Position numbers and translations under genes: made by a program. From IMG/VR virus record IMGVR_UViG_3300042673_000128, positions 1 to 27,628 of that record: a DNA stretch of 27,628 nucleotides; one strand, 5' to 3'. Below the pieces are notes generated by a model. It was not told the origin of the DNA. It ran no database searches and was given only the letters and a program-made list of their open reading frames with translations. This document shows, in pieces, positions 13,590 through 20,138 of this stretch; within the stretch, counting starts at the first letter, position 1, and the number at the start of each line of letters is the position of its first letter. The stretch comes from a virus.

Positions 13590-14234
13590 ATGAAGTCGTG
13601 GATTAAATTAGACAGAGAAATTACTTCTCATTGGATTTTTGAAGATGCTTGGAAATTCAGAAATTGGATTGACTTACTTACGTTGGTTAATCACTCAGAG
13701 CAAAAAATAAACATTAAAGGTACTGTTTTGACGTGTCATAGGGGTGAAACACTATGCAGTTTAGATACGTTTGCGAGGCGTTGGAATTGTGATAAGTCTA
13801 AGGTAAGACGTTTTCTGAAGTTGCTCGAAGCTGACTCAATGATTGTATTAAAATCGGAACACTTAACGACACGCTTAACTATCTGTAACTATGATACTTA
13901 TCAAGGTGAAAGAAACGCAGATGAAACGCAGATGAAACGCAAACGAAACGCAGATGAAACGCAAATGACACCAAACAAGAATGATAAGAAAGAAAAGAAT
14001 GAAAAAGAAATCATTTTAGATGCTTGGATTGATTACAGAAAGTCTATTCGTAAGGCATTAAGTCAGGCAACGATAAATACTATTTTAAAGAAAATGGAAA
14101 GTTATACAAATGAACAATGTAAGTTTGTAATAAACAAATCTATTGAAATGGGATGGCAGGGTTTGTTTTGGGATAAGATACAAACAATAGAAGAAATAAA
14201 CGAACCTAATAAATGGAAAGCACCATGGAGCTAA
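13590..14234 (+). CDS. Winged-helix replication initiator-like protein (contains candidate origin)
   Basis: A 214-residue protein with the plan of phage replisome organisers. An N-terminal winged helix (about 1-105) includes MKSWIKLDREITSHWIFEDAW and a helix-turn-helix around LDTFARRWNCDKSKVRRFLKLLE. A low-complexity linker (108-140) holds RNADETQM twice, and a C-terminal DnaD-tail-like helical part (141-214) contains AWIDYRKSIRKALS and INKSIEMGWQGLFWD. Such proteins bind the origin and load the helicase. The linker is encoded by five 11-bp direct repeats at 13912-13966, so the protein may bind repeats inside its own gene, as lambda O does. The ATPase gene follows with overlap. The leader RNA upstream may control its translation. 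Confidence 0.72.
   Translation: MKSWIKLDREITSHWIFEDAWKFRNWIDLLTLVNHSEQKINIKGTVLTCHRGETLCSLDTFARRWNCDKSKVRRFLKLLEADSMIVLKSEHLTTRLTICNYDTYQGERNADETQMKRKRNADETQMTPNKNDKKEKNEKEIILDAWIDYRKSIRKALSQATINTILKKMESYTNEQCKFVINKSIEMGWQGLFWDKIQTIEEINEPNKWKAPWS
13912..13966 (+). repeat. Five tandem 11-bp iteron-like repeats, candidate replication origin
   Basis: Units start at 13912, 13923, 13934, 13945 and 13956: GAAACGCAGAT (units 1, 2, 4), GAAACGCAAAC (3), GAAACGCAAAT (5). The 11-bp period is close to one helical turn and not a multiple of three, so successive units are read in different frames; conservation is at the DNA level. A purine-rich A+T tract (about 13976-14010) follows, as expected for a DNA-unwinding element. 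Confidence 0.65.
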
Positions 14235-15193
14235 ACGGATTTAAAATAACACAAGCAGGAGATGTAATAACTGACTTATTTAAACACCGAGATAATTATC
14301 ATCAAAAAGGGAAGTATTTAGGATTTAAAAGTTTGCATGAACATTACTCAATGTCATTAGGTAACTGTACAGATTGGACAGGTTTTCCAATGAGTGGTAA
14401 AACACAGGTTTTAATGGAATGTTTAATGAACACATCTAAGTTTTATGGATGGAAGCATTTAGTTTATTTTCCAGATGTAGGAAGCAATGTTGAAATCATA
14501 GCAGATTTGATCCATAAAAAGACAGGTAAAAGTTTTAATCCTGATGATAGAAATGTAATACAAGATTCAGAAATTACACAAGCCATTGATTGGGTGATTC
14601 AACACTTTAAAGTTTTAACAAGAGCAGATATTAAAGCTAAGTTAACTCCTATTCAATTTTGGGATATGGCAGTTGAAATAAAAAAGAAAGATGATTTGCA
14701 CACTGCTTCAATTGATAGTTGGAAAGATTTAAACCATCCATACAATGAATACGGAGGATATGCACAATACTTAGAGTATGTTTTGCCATACAGAAATCAA
14801 ATTGCTGAGGATAATGGTTTACATTTACATACAATTATTCACCCGAAACTAACTGAAAAGGAAAACGGAAAAAGAAATCCTCCTAATCCTTATGATTTAA
14901 AAGGCGGTTCTGAATGGTTTAATAGTGGGAAATGCATGGTTACAGTACACAGGGAAGACCCAACATACAATCTTGCAGAAATATACTTCAATAAGATTAA
15001 GCCACGTTCAAATGGAAACATTGGTAAAATTGAAATATGGTTTGATAAAGAAAGATTGAGTTACTTTGAACAGGAAATTACTGCTCCTAATGTATACCAA
15101 AAGATATTTGCAGCTCCACAAAAAGACGAATCAAAGCAATTAACTATGATTGAACAAAAGTTAAACAGTATTAAACAAAACACTAATTTTTAA
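14225..15193 (+). CDS. RecA/DnaB-type ATPase, putative replicative helicase
   Basis: 322 residues from the ATG at 14225 (an ATG at 14213 would add four residues). The Walker A motif is GFPMSGKT (53-60). A Walker B-like strand is LHTASIDSWKDL. A C-terminal hydrophobic-polar run includes LHLHTIIHPK, DLKGGSEWFNSGKCMVTVHRED, and NKIKPRSNGNIGKIEIWFD, which parallels the DnaB-core segment K.R.G..G.i.l.f. The protein is shorter than full DnaB or T7 gp4 and lacks an obvious primase or N-terminal DnaB domain, so it may be a minimal hexameric helicase or a helicase loader. It overlaps the initiator gene by 10 nt, which supports a shared replication role. Confidence 0.72.
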   Translation: MELNGFKITQAGDVITDLFKHRDNYHQKGKYLGFKSLHEHYSMSLGNCTDWTGFPMSGKTQVLMECLMNTSKFYGWKHLVYFPDVGSNVEIIADLIHKKTGKSFNPDDRNVIQDSEITQAIDWVIQHFKVLTRADIKAKLTPIQFWDMAVEIKKKDDLHTASIDSWKDLNHPYNEYGGYAQYLEYVLPYRNQIAEDNGLHLHTIIHPKLTEKENGKRNPPNPYDLKGGSEWFNSGKCMVTVHREDPTYNLAEIYFNKIKPRSNGNIGKIEIWFDKERLSYFEQEITAPNVYQKIFAAPQKDESKQLTMIEQKLNSIKQNTNF

Positions 15194-15489
15194 TGGACAT
15201 CGGATTAAAATTACTACACATAAAATCACTCATTCAAAAGAACATTTGGAAAGTGAAACTAACAAGAGAAGATTTAGAAGAAAGAAAGCCTGATGCAGTT
15301 GCATTCATCAACGGAGCAAAAGACACAGAGAACGATTTAAAGCAGGTTCAATTAGCGATTAAAGAACTTGAAACAGAACTTCGATTGCAAGGAAGAGAAA
15401 TCAACAGATGTCTGCATATAAACGGAGAATTGAAAAAACGAATTGAAGAATTAGAACATGAATTAAAATATAAAGATATTGAGCTATGA
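15193..15489 (+). CDS. Coiled-coil protein of unknown function
   Basis: A 98-residue protein that is predicted helix throughout. The first 30 residues are basic (IKSLIQKNIWKVKLTREDLEERK) and the last 55 are a heptad-like coiled coil (LKQVQLAIKELETELRLQ, LKKRIEELEHELKYKD). Start overlaps the ATPase stop (TAATG) and stop overlaps the HNH gene (ATGA). Two 57-residue proteins encoded at 17991 and 19568 have a similar coiled-coil end. A partner protein for replication or recombination is possible, but no family is recognised. Confidence 0.65.
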   Translation: MDIGLKLLHIKSLIQKNIWKVKLTREDLEERKPDAVAFINGAKDTENDLKQVQLAIKELETELRLQGREINRCLHINGELKKRIEELEHELKYKDIEL

Positions 15490-15980
15490 TTGAAATATGG
15501 AAAGACATCCCTGATTACGAAGGACTATATCAAGTTAGTAATTTAGGACAAGTTAGAAATAATAAAAATATATTAAAACCACAAGGCTGCAGTAAAAGAA
15601 ATGGGAAATACAGATATTTATCTATAAAATTAAGTAAAAATGGTAAAGCAATTAGACATAGGATACATAGATTAGTTGCTGTTACTTTTTTAAACTATGA
15701 TATTAATGAAAAAGATTTATGTGTTGATCATATTAATAATAATTCTTTTGATAATAATTTAGATAATTTACAAATAATATCGATTAGAGAAAATGTATCC
15801 AAGGACAGGAAAAATATATTTTCAAATTTAACTGGAGTTAGTCGTTCTAAAATAAAATCTAAGCCATTTAGATCTAGGATTGTTATAGATAAAAAAGAAA
15901 TAATTTTAGGTTATTATGAAAATGAATATGATGCACATTTAGCTTACGAAAAAGCATTAAAAGAATTAGTTAACCAATAA
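15486..15980 (+). CDS. HNH homing endonuclease with NUMOD4 and AP2-like domains
   Basis: A 164-residue free-standing homing endonuclease. The N-terminus (IWKDIPDYEGLYQVSNLGQVRN, residues 4-25) is a NUMOD4 motif. The HNH nuclease follows with HRIHRLVAVTF and CVDHINNNSFDNNLDNLQI (His61, Asp81-His82, Asn91/Asn94). The C-terminus (about 116-158; FRSRIVIDKKEIILGYYENEYDAHLAYEKA) resembles an AP2-type DNA-binding unit. Codon use is more A+T-rich than its neighbours (ATA, AGA, TTA, AAT prevail), which suggests recent acquisition. It separates two genes that otherwise look like members of one operon. It is not needed for phage growth in general; it spreads itself by cutting related genomes. Confidence 0.88.
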   Translation: MIEIWKDIPDYEGLYQVSNLGQVRNNKNILKPQGCSKRNGKYRYLSIKLSKNGKAIRHRIHRLVAVTFLNYDINEKDLCVDHINNNSFDNNLDNLQIISIRENVSKDRKNIFSNLTGVSRSKIKSKPFRSRIVIDKKEIILGYYENEYDAHLAYEKALKELVNQ

Positions 15981-15991
15981 AAACACGAAAA

Positions 15992-16249
15992 ATGATTAAA
16001 GAGAAAAAGTTAGTAGCACTATCAGCAGTGCTTCCAGTATTAGCAGACTTCATTGAGGATCTTAATGACCAATTTGTATTCAAGCAGGACTTAAAACGTA
16101 AAGCAAACATTCTTGCAGACGAGATAAGAAAAGTAGATTATAAAGTATTGCAGGTCTATGGAGAAAAACGAAATGAAATATACGAGCAACAAGTACAGTT
16201 GCAGTTGCTATTTAGACAATGGATTGACGAAACAATAAACTTAGACTGA
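15992..16249 (+). CDS. Unknown helical protein upstream of ninG
   Basis: An 85-residue, helical, charged protein (KKLVALSAVLPVLADFIEDLND..., KRKANILADEIRKVDYK, LQLLFRQWIDETINLD). No family recognised. Its stop overlaps the NinG start as TGATG, so it is translated together with the recombination genes; a role as an accessory there is plausible but unproven. The 11-bp spacer upstream carries AAAACACGAAAA. Confidence 0.6.
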   Translation: MIKEKKLVALSAVLPVLADFIEDLNDQFVFKQDLKRKANILADEIRKVDYKVLQVYGEKRNEIYEQQVQLQLLFRQWIDETINLD

Positions 16250-16767
16250 TGCCGAGATGCAAAAACTGCAAAGCAAAGTTTGAACCAATCAGATTTAACA
16301 TGAAATACTGCACAGAATCTATTTGCTTACGAGCTTTCTCTGATGAAATCAAATTAAAACAATGGCAAAAGACGAAAAAGAAAATGAAAGCTGAGTTAGA
16401 AACAGTGCAGGACATTGTAAAGGCAGCTCAGATTGTATTCAATAAGTATATCCGTGAACGAGATAAAAACGAAACTTGCATATCTTGTAAAAATATACCT
16501 AAGAAATCTAATGCAGGACATTTTTGGAACGCTAACAACCACTGGAATGTTCGATTTGATGAGGATAATGTTCATGTTCAATGTGAAAGGTGCAATAGTT
16601 TCTTATCAGGTAACCTAATTGAGTATAGAGCAAACCTAATAACTAAGATTGGAGCAGAAAGATTTAGTCAGTTAGAAGCCAAAGCAAGAGTAACTCGTAA
16701 GTTTACAAAAGATGAATTGAAGGAAATCATAAAAAAATATAAACAAAAAGTAAAAGATATGGAATAA
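16249..16767 (+). CDS. ninG: NinG-like recombination nuclease (Rap family)
   Basis: A 172-residue protein matching the lambda NinG/Rap family, structure-specific nucleases acting on recombination intermediates. The N-terminal zinc ribbon is C4-x2-C7 and C21-x4-C26 (MPRCKNCKAKF, YCTESIC). A long basic helix follows. The nuclease core has C77-x2-C80, AGHFW (His91), and NVHVQCERCNSFLSGN (Cys112, Cys115, Asn116), the HNH-like arrangement of NinG. The neighbours are an ERF annealing protein and a YqaJ-type exonuclease, so the four genes from 15992 to 17994 look like a recombination unit. Confidence 0.85.
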   Translation: MPRCKNCKAKFEPIRFNMKYCTESICLRAFSDEIKLKQWQKTKKKMKAELETVQDIVKAAQIVFNKYIRERDKNETCISCKNIPKKSNAGHFWNANNHWNVRFDEDNVHVQCERCNSFLSGNLIEYRANLITKIGAERFSQLEAKARVTRKFTKDELKEIIKKYKQKVKDME

Positions 16768-16772
16768 ATTTA

Positions 16773-16780
16773 TATCTTTG
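16773..16780 (+). promoter_or_regulatory. Possible -7 element (TATCTTTG) before the annealing-protein gene
   Basis: TATCTTTG matches TAnnTTTG exactly and would start a transcript near 16787, 15 bp before the ERF ATG. No TTG stands at the -33 spacing, so it may be a secondary internal promoter. Confidence 0.4.
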
Positions 16781-16801
16781 TCTAAACTTAAAAACCAAGT
16801 T

Positions 16802-17326
16802 ATGAAAAATTTATTAAAAATTCAGGCAGAATTAAAATGTCCAAAAGGTAGCTTCAACTCATTCGGTAAGTACAAGTACAGAAGTGCGGAGCAGATTCTT
16901 GAATCACTTAAACCATTGCTATTAAAACACGAAGCAATCTTAACTTTAACTGATGATATTGTAGCAATAGGAAACAAGTTATTTTTAAAGGCTACTGCAA
17001 TTATTTCTTTTGAAAAAGGAGAAGTAGAAGTTTGCGGTTTTGCAGAGCTTGGAGAACACAAAGGAATGTCATCTGAACAATGTACAGGAACTGCATCAAG
17101 TTATGCTCGTAAATATGCTTTAAACGGATTGTTCTTAATTGACGAAACGGAATCAGACCCCGATTCAAAAGATAACACACCTTCACAACCAAAGAAACAA
17201 ACTTTAGATGCTAAAAGATTTCAAGATGCAGTCAAAGCATTAAACGATGGAAAGATAACACGTCAATCATTGGAAGATAAGTTTGCTTTAACAGATGGTC
17301 AAATTGATATACTGAACACGTTATGA
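16802..17326 (+). CDS. erf: ERF family single-strand annealing protein
   Basis: From the ATG at 16802 (an in-frame TTG at 16778 lies inside the promoter-like sequence), 174 residues. The ERF core covers about 1-120: FGKYKYRSAEQILESLKPLL, then the hallmark CTGTASSYARKYALNGLFLIDE (94-115). ERF proteins bind single-stranded DNA and anneal complementary strands in phage recombination. A linker with DPDSKDNTPSQPKKQ joins a small helical C-terminal unit (about 135-174). The stop overlaps the exonuclease ATG, and the two presumably act together as an exonuclease/annealase pair, as in lambda Red-like systems. Confidence 0.88.
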   Translation: MKNLLKIQAELKCPKGSFNSFGKYKYRSAEQILESLKPLLLKHEAILTLTDDIVAIGNKLFLKATAIISFEKGEVEVCGFAELGEHKGMSSEQCTGTASSYARKYALNGLFLIDETESDPDSKDNTPSQPKKQTLDAKRFQDAVKALNDGKITRQSLEDKFALTDGQIDILNTL

Positions 17327-17994
17327 AAGTTAGATGCTCTGCTATAGGTAAAATAATGTCAGCACCTCGCAATAAGAGTGAGGTGCTTTCACAGACTGCA
17401 AAGACTTACATTCACGAGTTAGTATTGCAGGATAAATACGGAATCAGAAAAGAGTTCAGCTCACGTTACACTGACAAAGGAAACGAAGTTGAAAACGAAT
17501 CAATCAACTTAGTAAACGAAGTGCTTGATGTTGGATTCATTTACAAGAATGAGGAGTTTTTTGAAAACGATTGGATTACAGGAACTCCCGATGTAAACAC
17601 GGAGGAAGTATTGTTAGATGTTAAAAGCTCTTGGGATGGCACAACGTTTCCATTCTTTGAGACTGAAATACCTACAAAGGATTACTTTTACCAACTGCAA
17701 GGCTATATGTGGCTAACAGGTAAACAACAGTCAATGCTTTGTTACTGCTTAGTTGAGACACCTGAATTGATGGTTGAGGATGAAATAAGACGCACTCACT
17801 GGAAGTTGAATCTAATGGAGGAAAGTTTAGACCTAAGAGATGAAATCCAAAAGAAACATATCTTTAGCCACATTCCAAAGAATCGCAGAGTGAAGGTCTT
17901 TTATGTACAGAAAGACGAAGCAGTCATTGAAAGAATAAAGGAGCAAGTAGAGCTTTGCAGAGAATATTACAACACTTTAATTAATTTCCTATGA
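17323..17994 (+). CDS. YqaJ-like PD-(D/E)XK exonuclease
   Basis: A 223-residue nuclease. The motifs are GNEVENE (Glu55/Glu57), ITGTPDV with Asp90, LLDVKSSW with Asp99 and Lys101, and YFYQLQGYMWLTG (Gln124/Gln126), which is the order of the YqaJ/lambda-exonuclease fold. It would resect double-strand DNA ends to give single strands for the ERF protein. Start overlaps the erf stop (ATGA), and the stop overlaps the next small gene. The C-terminus is helical and charged. Catalytic residues are inferred from motif spacing. Confidence 0.87.
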   Translation: MKVRCSAIGKIMSAPRNKSEVLSQTAKTYIHELVLQDKYGIRKEFSSRYTDKGNEVENESINLVNEVLDVGFIYKNEEFFENDWITGTPDVNTEEVLLDVKSSWDGTTFPFFETEIPTKDYFYQLQGYMWLTGKQQSMLCYCLVETPELMVEDEIRRTHWKLNLMEESLDLRDEIQKKHIFSHIPKNRRVKVFYVQKDEAVIERIKEQVELCREYYNTLINFL

Positions 17995-18164
17995 AAGCAA
18001 GAGAATTGATAAAAGAAATGATCGTTGAATTAATTGATAAAAATTCGGAGCAACATTTAAAAATTGACAAACTTTACGAGGAGATAAGGGAATTAAAAGA
18101 AACTAACTTTAATTTACAACGTGAGATAAAATTTATGAAAAACACAATAGAACTTGAACCATGA
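17991..18164 (+). CDS. 57-residue coiled-coil protein
   Basis: Encodes MKARELIKEMIVELIDK followed by a heptad-patterned helix (KLYEEIRELKETNFNLQREIKFMKN). ATGA overlaps with the exonuclease stop and with the next start support translation. Another 57-residue protein at 19568 has the same length and a similar end (NFDLKQEIEMLRND against NFNLQREIKFMKN), so the two may be related. No function known. Confidence 0.6.
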   Translation: MKARELIKEMIVELIDKNSEQHLKIDKLYEEIRELKETNFNLQREIKFMKNTIELEP

Positions 18165-18373
18165 ATCAGAAAGTAGAAGACCCGATTGTATTAAAAGTAA
18201 TGAGTAAGTTTTACGAACGTTCACAGCGTGGAATAGATAAATATGGAACTATGTTAACACGAACTGATTTAGATGCGTTAGAATGGCTTAATCATGCTCA
18301 GGAGGAAGCTATGGACTTTTGTCTGTACTTAGAAAGATTAAAAGATGAAGTAAAAACCTTTAAACAAAAATAA
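18161..18373 (+). CDS. Small phage protein, possibly MazG-like in fold
   Basis: A 70-residue protein: RSQRGIDKYGTMLTRTDLDALEWLNHAQEEAMDFCLYLERL. The KYG...LTR..L...EWL.HA.EEA.D...Y pattern is common among short phage hypotheticals and loosely recalls the helical EExxD core of MazG-type nucleotide pyrophosphohydrolases, here in truncated form. Enzyme activity cannot be claimed. Start overlaps the preceding stop (ATGA). Confidence 0.65.
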   Translation: MNQKVEDPIVLKVMSKFYERSQRGIDKYGTMLTRTDLDALEWLNHAQEEAMDFCLYLERLKDEVKTFKQK

Positions 18374-18374
18374 A

Positions 18375-18479
18375 ATGAAAGAAAAGAACTTAGCTATTAT
18401 TATTACATTGTCAGTATTAGCATTGGCATTGTACGGATTTTTTAACCTGGTGTCATGGATTTGGCGAGGCGTATTTTAG
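18375..18479 (+). CDS. 34-residue single-span membrane protein
   Basis: A short basic N-terminus (MKEKN), then a hydrophobic span (LAIIITLSVLALALYGFFNLVSWIW) and RGVF. The frame starts 1 bp after the preceding stop and fills most of an otherwise empty 127-bp gap. The product has the profile of a phage membrane micro-protein; coding is likely but not proven. Confidence 0.5.
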   Translation: MKEKNLAIIITLSVLALALYGFFNLVSWIWRGVF

Positions 18480-18500
18480 TAACAATTAAATAAATATACA

Positions 18501-18737
18501 ATGGAAAACAAAGTAAACACAGGAGCAATCTTTAAAAATGACAAAAAAACGAGTGCAAATCAACCTGATTACAGAGGTAAAGTAAACGTTAACGGAAAAG
18601 GAATGGAAGTAGCGTTATGGGTTAAACAAGGAAAGAATGGAAGTTTCTTCTCAGCAGCATTTTCAGAACCTTATGTTGCACCTGAAACAATGGAAAGAGT
18701 TCCTGTATCAAATGATGTTGATGATCTACCGTTCTAA
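18501..18737 (+). CDS. DUF736-like small protein with an SSB-type DDLPF tail
   Basis: A 78-residue protein: TGAIFKNDKKTSANQPDYRGKVNVNGKGMEVALWVKQGKNGSFFSAAFSEPY. The NTGAIFKN...PDYRGKV.V.GKE.E.A.WVK pattern recalls the DUF736 and OB-fold-like small proteins. The last residues, DVDDLPF, match the conserved acidic C-terminal peptide of bacterial single-stranded DNA-binding proteins (DDDIPF), which docks repair and replication partners. There is a single short domain, far smaller than a normal SSB (about 150-180 residues). It lies downstream of the exonuclease/annealase genes, which fits single-strand binding during recombination or replication. SSB function is inferred. Stop overlaps the next ATG. 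Confidence 0.7.
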   Translation: MENKVNTGAIFKNDKKTSANQPDYRGKVNVNGKGMEVALWVKQGKNGSFFSAAFSEPYVAPETMERVPVSNDVDDLPF

Positions 18738-18958
18738 TGTACATTGATGAGGGAGGATTGCGAAAGCAATTAGTGATGTTGCTTCGTACCAAAACACGGA
18801 ATCAAATCGTTCAAGAGATAAAATCTAACACAGGAAAGTTCCATCAATATCAGATAGACAAATTCCTACAAGGTAAAGACGTAACACTCTGCACTGTTGT
18901 AAAGTTAGACAACTACATTTCAAGGGAGATTTACTTAAACAATTTAGAGCCAGTTTAA
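18737..18958 (+). CDS. Small putative DNA-binding protein (HTH-like)
   Basis: A 73-residue basic protein: LRKQLVMLLRTKTRNQIVQEIKSNTGKFHQYQIDKFLQGKDVTLCTVVKLDNYISREIY. The alternation of helices around RNQIVQEIKSNTGKFHQYQIDKFLQG resembles the helix-turn-helix of Cro/C1-like regulators (the FLQGKDVTLxTVVKL part is typical of helix 4-5), although it is not a clear family match. It starts in a TAATG overlap, and its final codons lie within a strong terminator, so it ends the early/recombination operon. A role as a regulator is possible. Confidence 0.6.
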   Translation: MYIDEGGLRKQLVMLLRTKTRNQIVQEIKSNTGKFHQYQIDKFLQGKDVTLCTVVKLDNYISREIYLNNLEPV

Positions 18959-18972
18959 CCACTGGCTTTTTT
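18948..18972 (+). terminator. Rho-independent terminator overlapping a gene end
   Basis: A perfect 7-bp stem AGCCAGT (18948-18954) and ACTGGCT (18961-18967), loop TTAACC containing the stop codon of the preceding gene, then six T residues (18967-18972). It ends the early operon before the sigma factor gene. Confidence 0.88.
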
Positions 18973-19014
18973 AATTGTTGAAAACTTTTTTACTACCTGT
19001 TTAGATTTTCATCG

Positions 19015-19022
19015 TATGTTTG
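19015..19022 (+). promoter_or_regulatory. Possible -7 element (TATGTTTG) before the sigma factor gene
   Basis: TATGTTTG matches TAnnTTTG; transcription would start near 19029, about 9 bp before the ATG. It lies just after a terminator, where a new promoter is needed. No TTG at the -33 spacing was found, so it may need an activator. Confidence 0.5.
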
Positions 19023-19037
19023 ATTAGAATTTAATCA

Positions 19038-19565
19038 ATGGATAAACTTTCAACACTTGCAAAGCATCACAAAGATTGGCTTAGAATAGTCAACAGCTTT
19101 GGTGAATACTTCCTTGCAGAGGATATAGTTCAAGAAACATATATCAAAATAATACGTTTAAATCATATAGATAAGATTGTAACTGACTCTGTGAACAAGA
19201 ACATAATGTGGCTTATTCTTAGAAGCGTTTACATTGACCATTTGCGAGCAAAGAAAATAGAAAGCGTATCAATTGACGAATGCATCAAGCTAAGTTACGA
19301 TGAAACCAACTTAGAAAAACACGAAGCATTCAATCTAATTGAACAAAAGATACAGGAAGAGGTAGATACTTGGCATTGGTATGATATAAAGCTCTTCAAT
19401 TTGTACAGAGACACCAACTTATCAATGCGTGAAATAGCAGAGGAGACAGATATCAGTTTAACATCTATCTTCAACACGTTAAAAAACTGCAAGGAAAGAC
19501 TTCGAGAAGCAATTGGAGAAGAATTTGAGGATTATTTAAATGAAGATTTTGAATTAATAAAGTAA
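19038..19565 (+). CDS. Sigma-70 family (ECF-like) sigma factor
   Basis: A 175-residue protein with the two domains of small sigma factors. Region 2 lies at about 10-75, including AEDIVQETYIKIIR (residues 27-40) and a basic IDHLRAKK end. Region 4 lies at about 112-160 with LYRDTNLSMREIAEETDISLTSIFNTLKNCKERLRE, a helix-turn-helix that would read a -35-like element. It has its own promoter-like sequence just after the early terminator and precedes the terminase genes. The simplest inference is that it directs host RNA polymerase to late phage promoters. The acidic C-terminus (EEFEDYLNEDFELIK) is unusual and could be an interaction site. Confidence 0.8.
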   Translation: MDKLSTLAKHHKDWLRIVNSFGEYFLAEDIVQETYIKIIRLNHIDKIVTDSVNKNIMWLILRSVYIDHLRAKKIESVSIDECIKLSYDETNLEKHEAFNLIEQKIQEEVDTWHWYDIKLFNLYRDTNLSMREIAEETDISLTSIFNTLKNCKERLREAIGEEFEDYLNEDFELIK

Positions 19566-19567
19566 CT

Positions 19568-19741
19568 ATGAAGCACGTTTTAAAAGTATTGAATACATTC
19601 ATCGGACAAAAAATAGATGAATTGAAAAGAAAAGACGCCAAGATTAAGGAATTATGGAATGATAATTTTGATTTAAAACAAGAAATAGAAATGCTTAGAA
19701 ATGATTTAGCAGAACTAAGTAAGGAACACTTTAAAAAATAA
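19568..19741 (+). CDS. 57-residue coiled-coil protein
   Basis: Starts 2 bp after the sigma factor stop and ends 3 bp before the next gene. Product: MKHVLKVLNTFIGQKIDELKRKDAKIKELW, then NFDLKQEIEMLRNDLAEL. It is a highly charged coiled coil, similar in length and C-terminal pattern to the protein at 17991-18164. Function unknown. Confidence 0.6.
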   Translation: MKHVLKVLNTFIGQKIDELKRKDAKIKELWNDNFDLKQEIEMLRNDLAELSKEHFKK

Positions 19742-19744
19742 CAA

Positions 19745-20131
19745 ATGGCAAAAACACGAACACCAAGAAAGAAAGCTGAAGGATTAGGAGATACAATAGA
19801 ACAAATCACAGAAGCAACAGGAATTAAGAAACTCGTTAAGTTCATTGCAGGAGATGACTGTGGATGTGATGCACGCAAAGCAAAGCTCAATGCGATGTTC
19901 CCATATAACAAACCAGAGTGCTTAACGGAAGTTGAATACAATTACTTAAACGAAACTCAGGTATTGTACAAAAACACGATTAAACCAAGTGAGCAAGATG
20001 AAATCCTAAAGATATACAACCGTATCTTCAAAGTACGTCAAGAACCAACATCATGTGCAAGTTGCTTAAGAGAGATTGTAGTTAAGATGCAACGAGTAAT
20101 GCAGGAGTACAAAGAAGAGGAAACTGCATAA
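19745..20131 (+). CDS. Conserved cysteine-containing phage protein
   Basis: A 128-residue protein with a basic N-terminus (KTRTPRKKAEG), a helical GIKKLVKFIAGDDCGCDARKAKLNAMFPY segment and a C-terminal CASCLREIVVKM helix. The five cysteines (CGC, PEC, CASC) could bind zinc. I recall similar GDDCGC...LN..FPY.KPECL proteins upstream of terminase genes in Bacteroidota phages but not a function. By position it may help packaging or late regulation; this is inference. Confidence 0.7.
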   Translation: MAKTRTPRKKAEGLGDTIEQITEATGIKKLVKFIAGDDCGCDARKAKLNAMFPYNKPECLTEVEYNYLNETQVLYKNTIKPSEQDEILKIYNRIFKVRQEPTSCASCLREIVVKMQRVMQEYKEEETA

Positions 20132-20138
20132 ACACGAA

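Noticed and set aside
13912-13966. The 11-bp repeats considered as a CRISPR array or a protein-level repeat only.
   Set aside because: There are no spacers, and the 11-bp period does not match codon phase; an iteron explanation fits better.
19471-19941. A 156-residue open frame on the - strand across the sigma and next genes.
   Set aside because: It crosses two + strand genes and an intergenic joint, and the sequence is low-complexity hydrophobic/Ser-rich.
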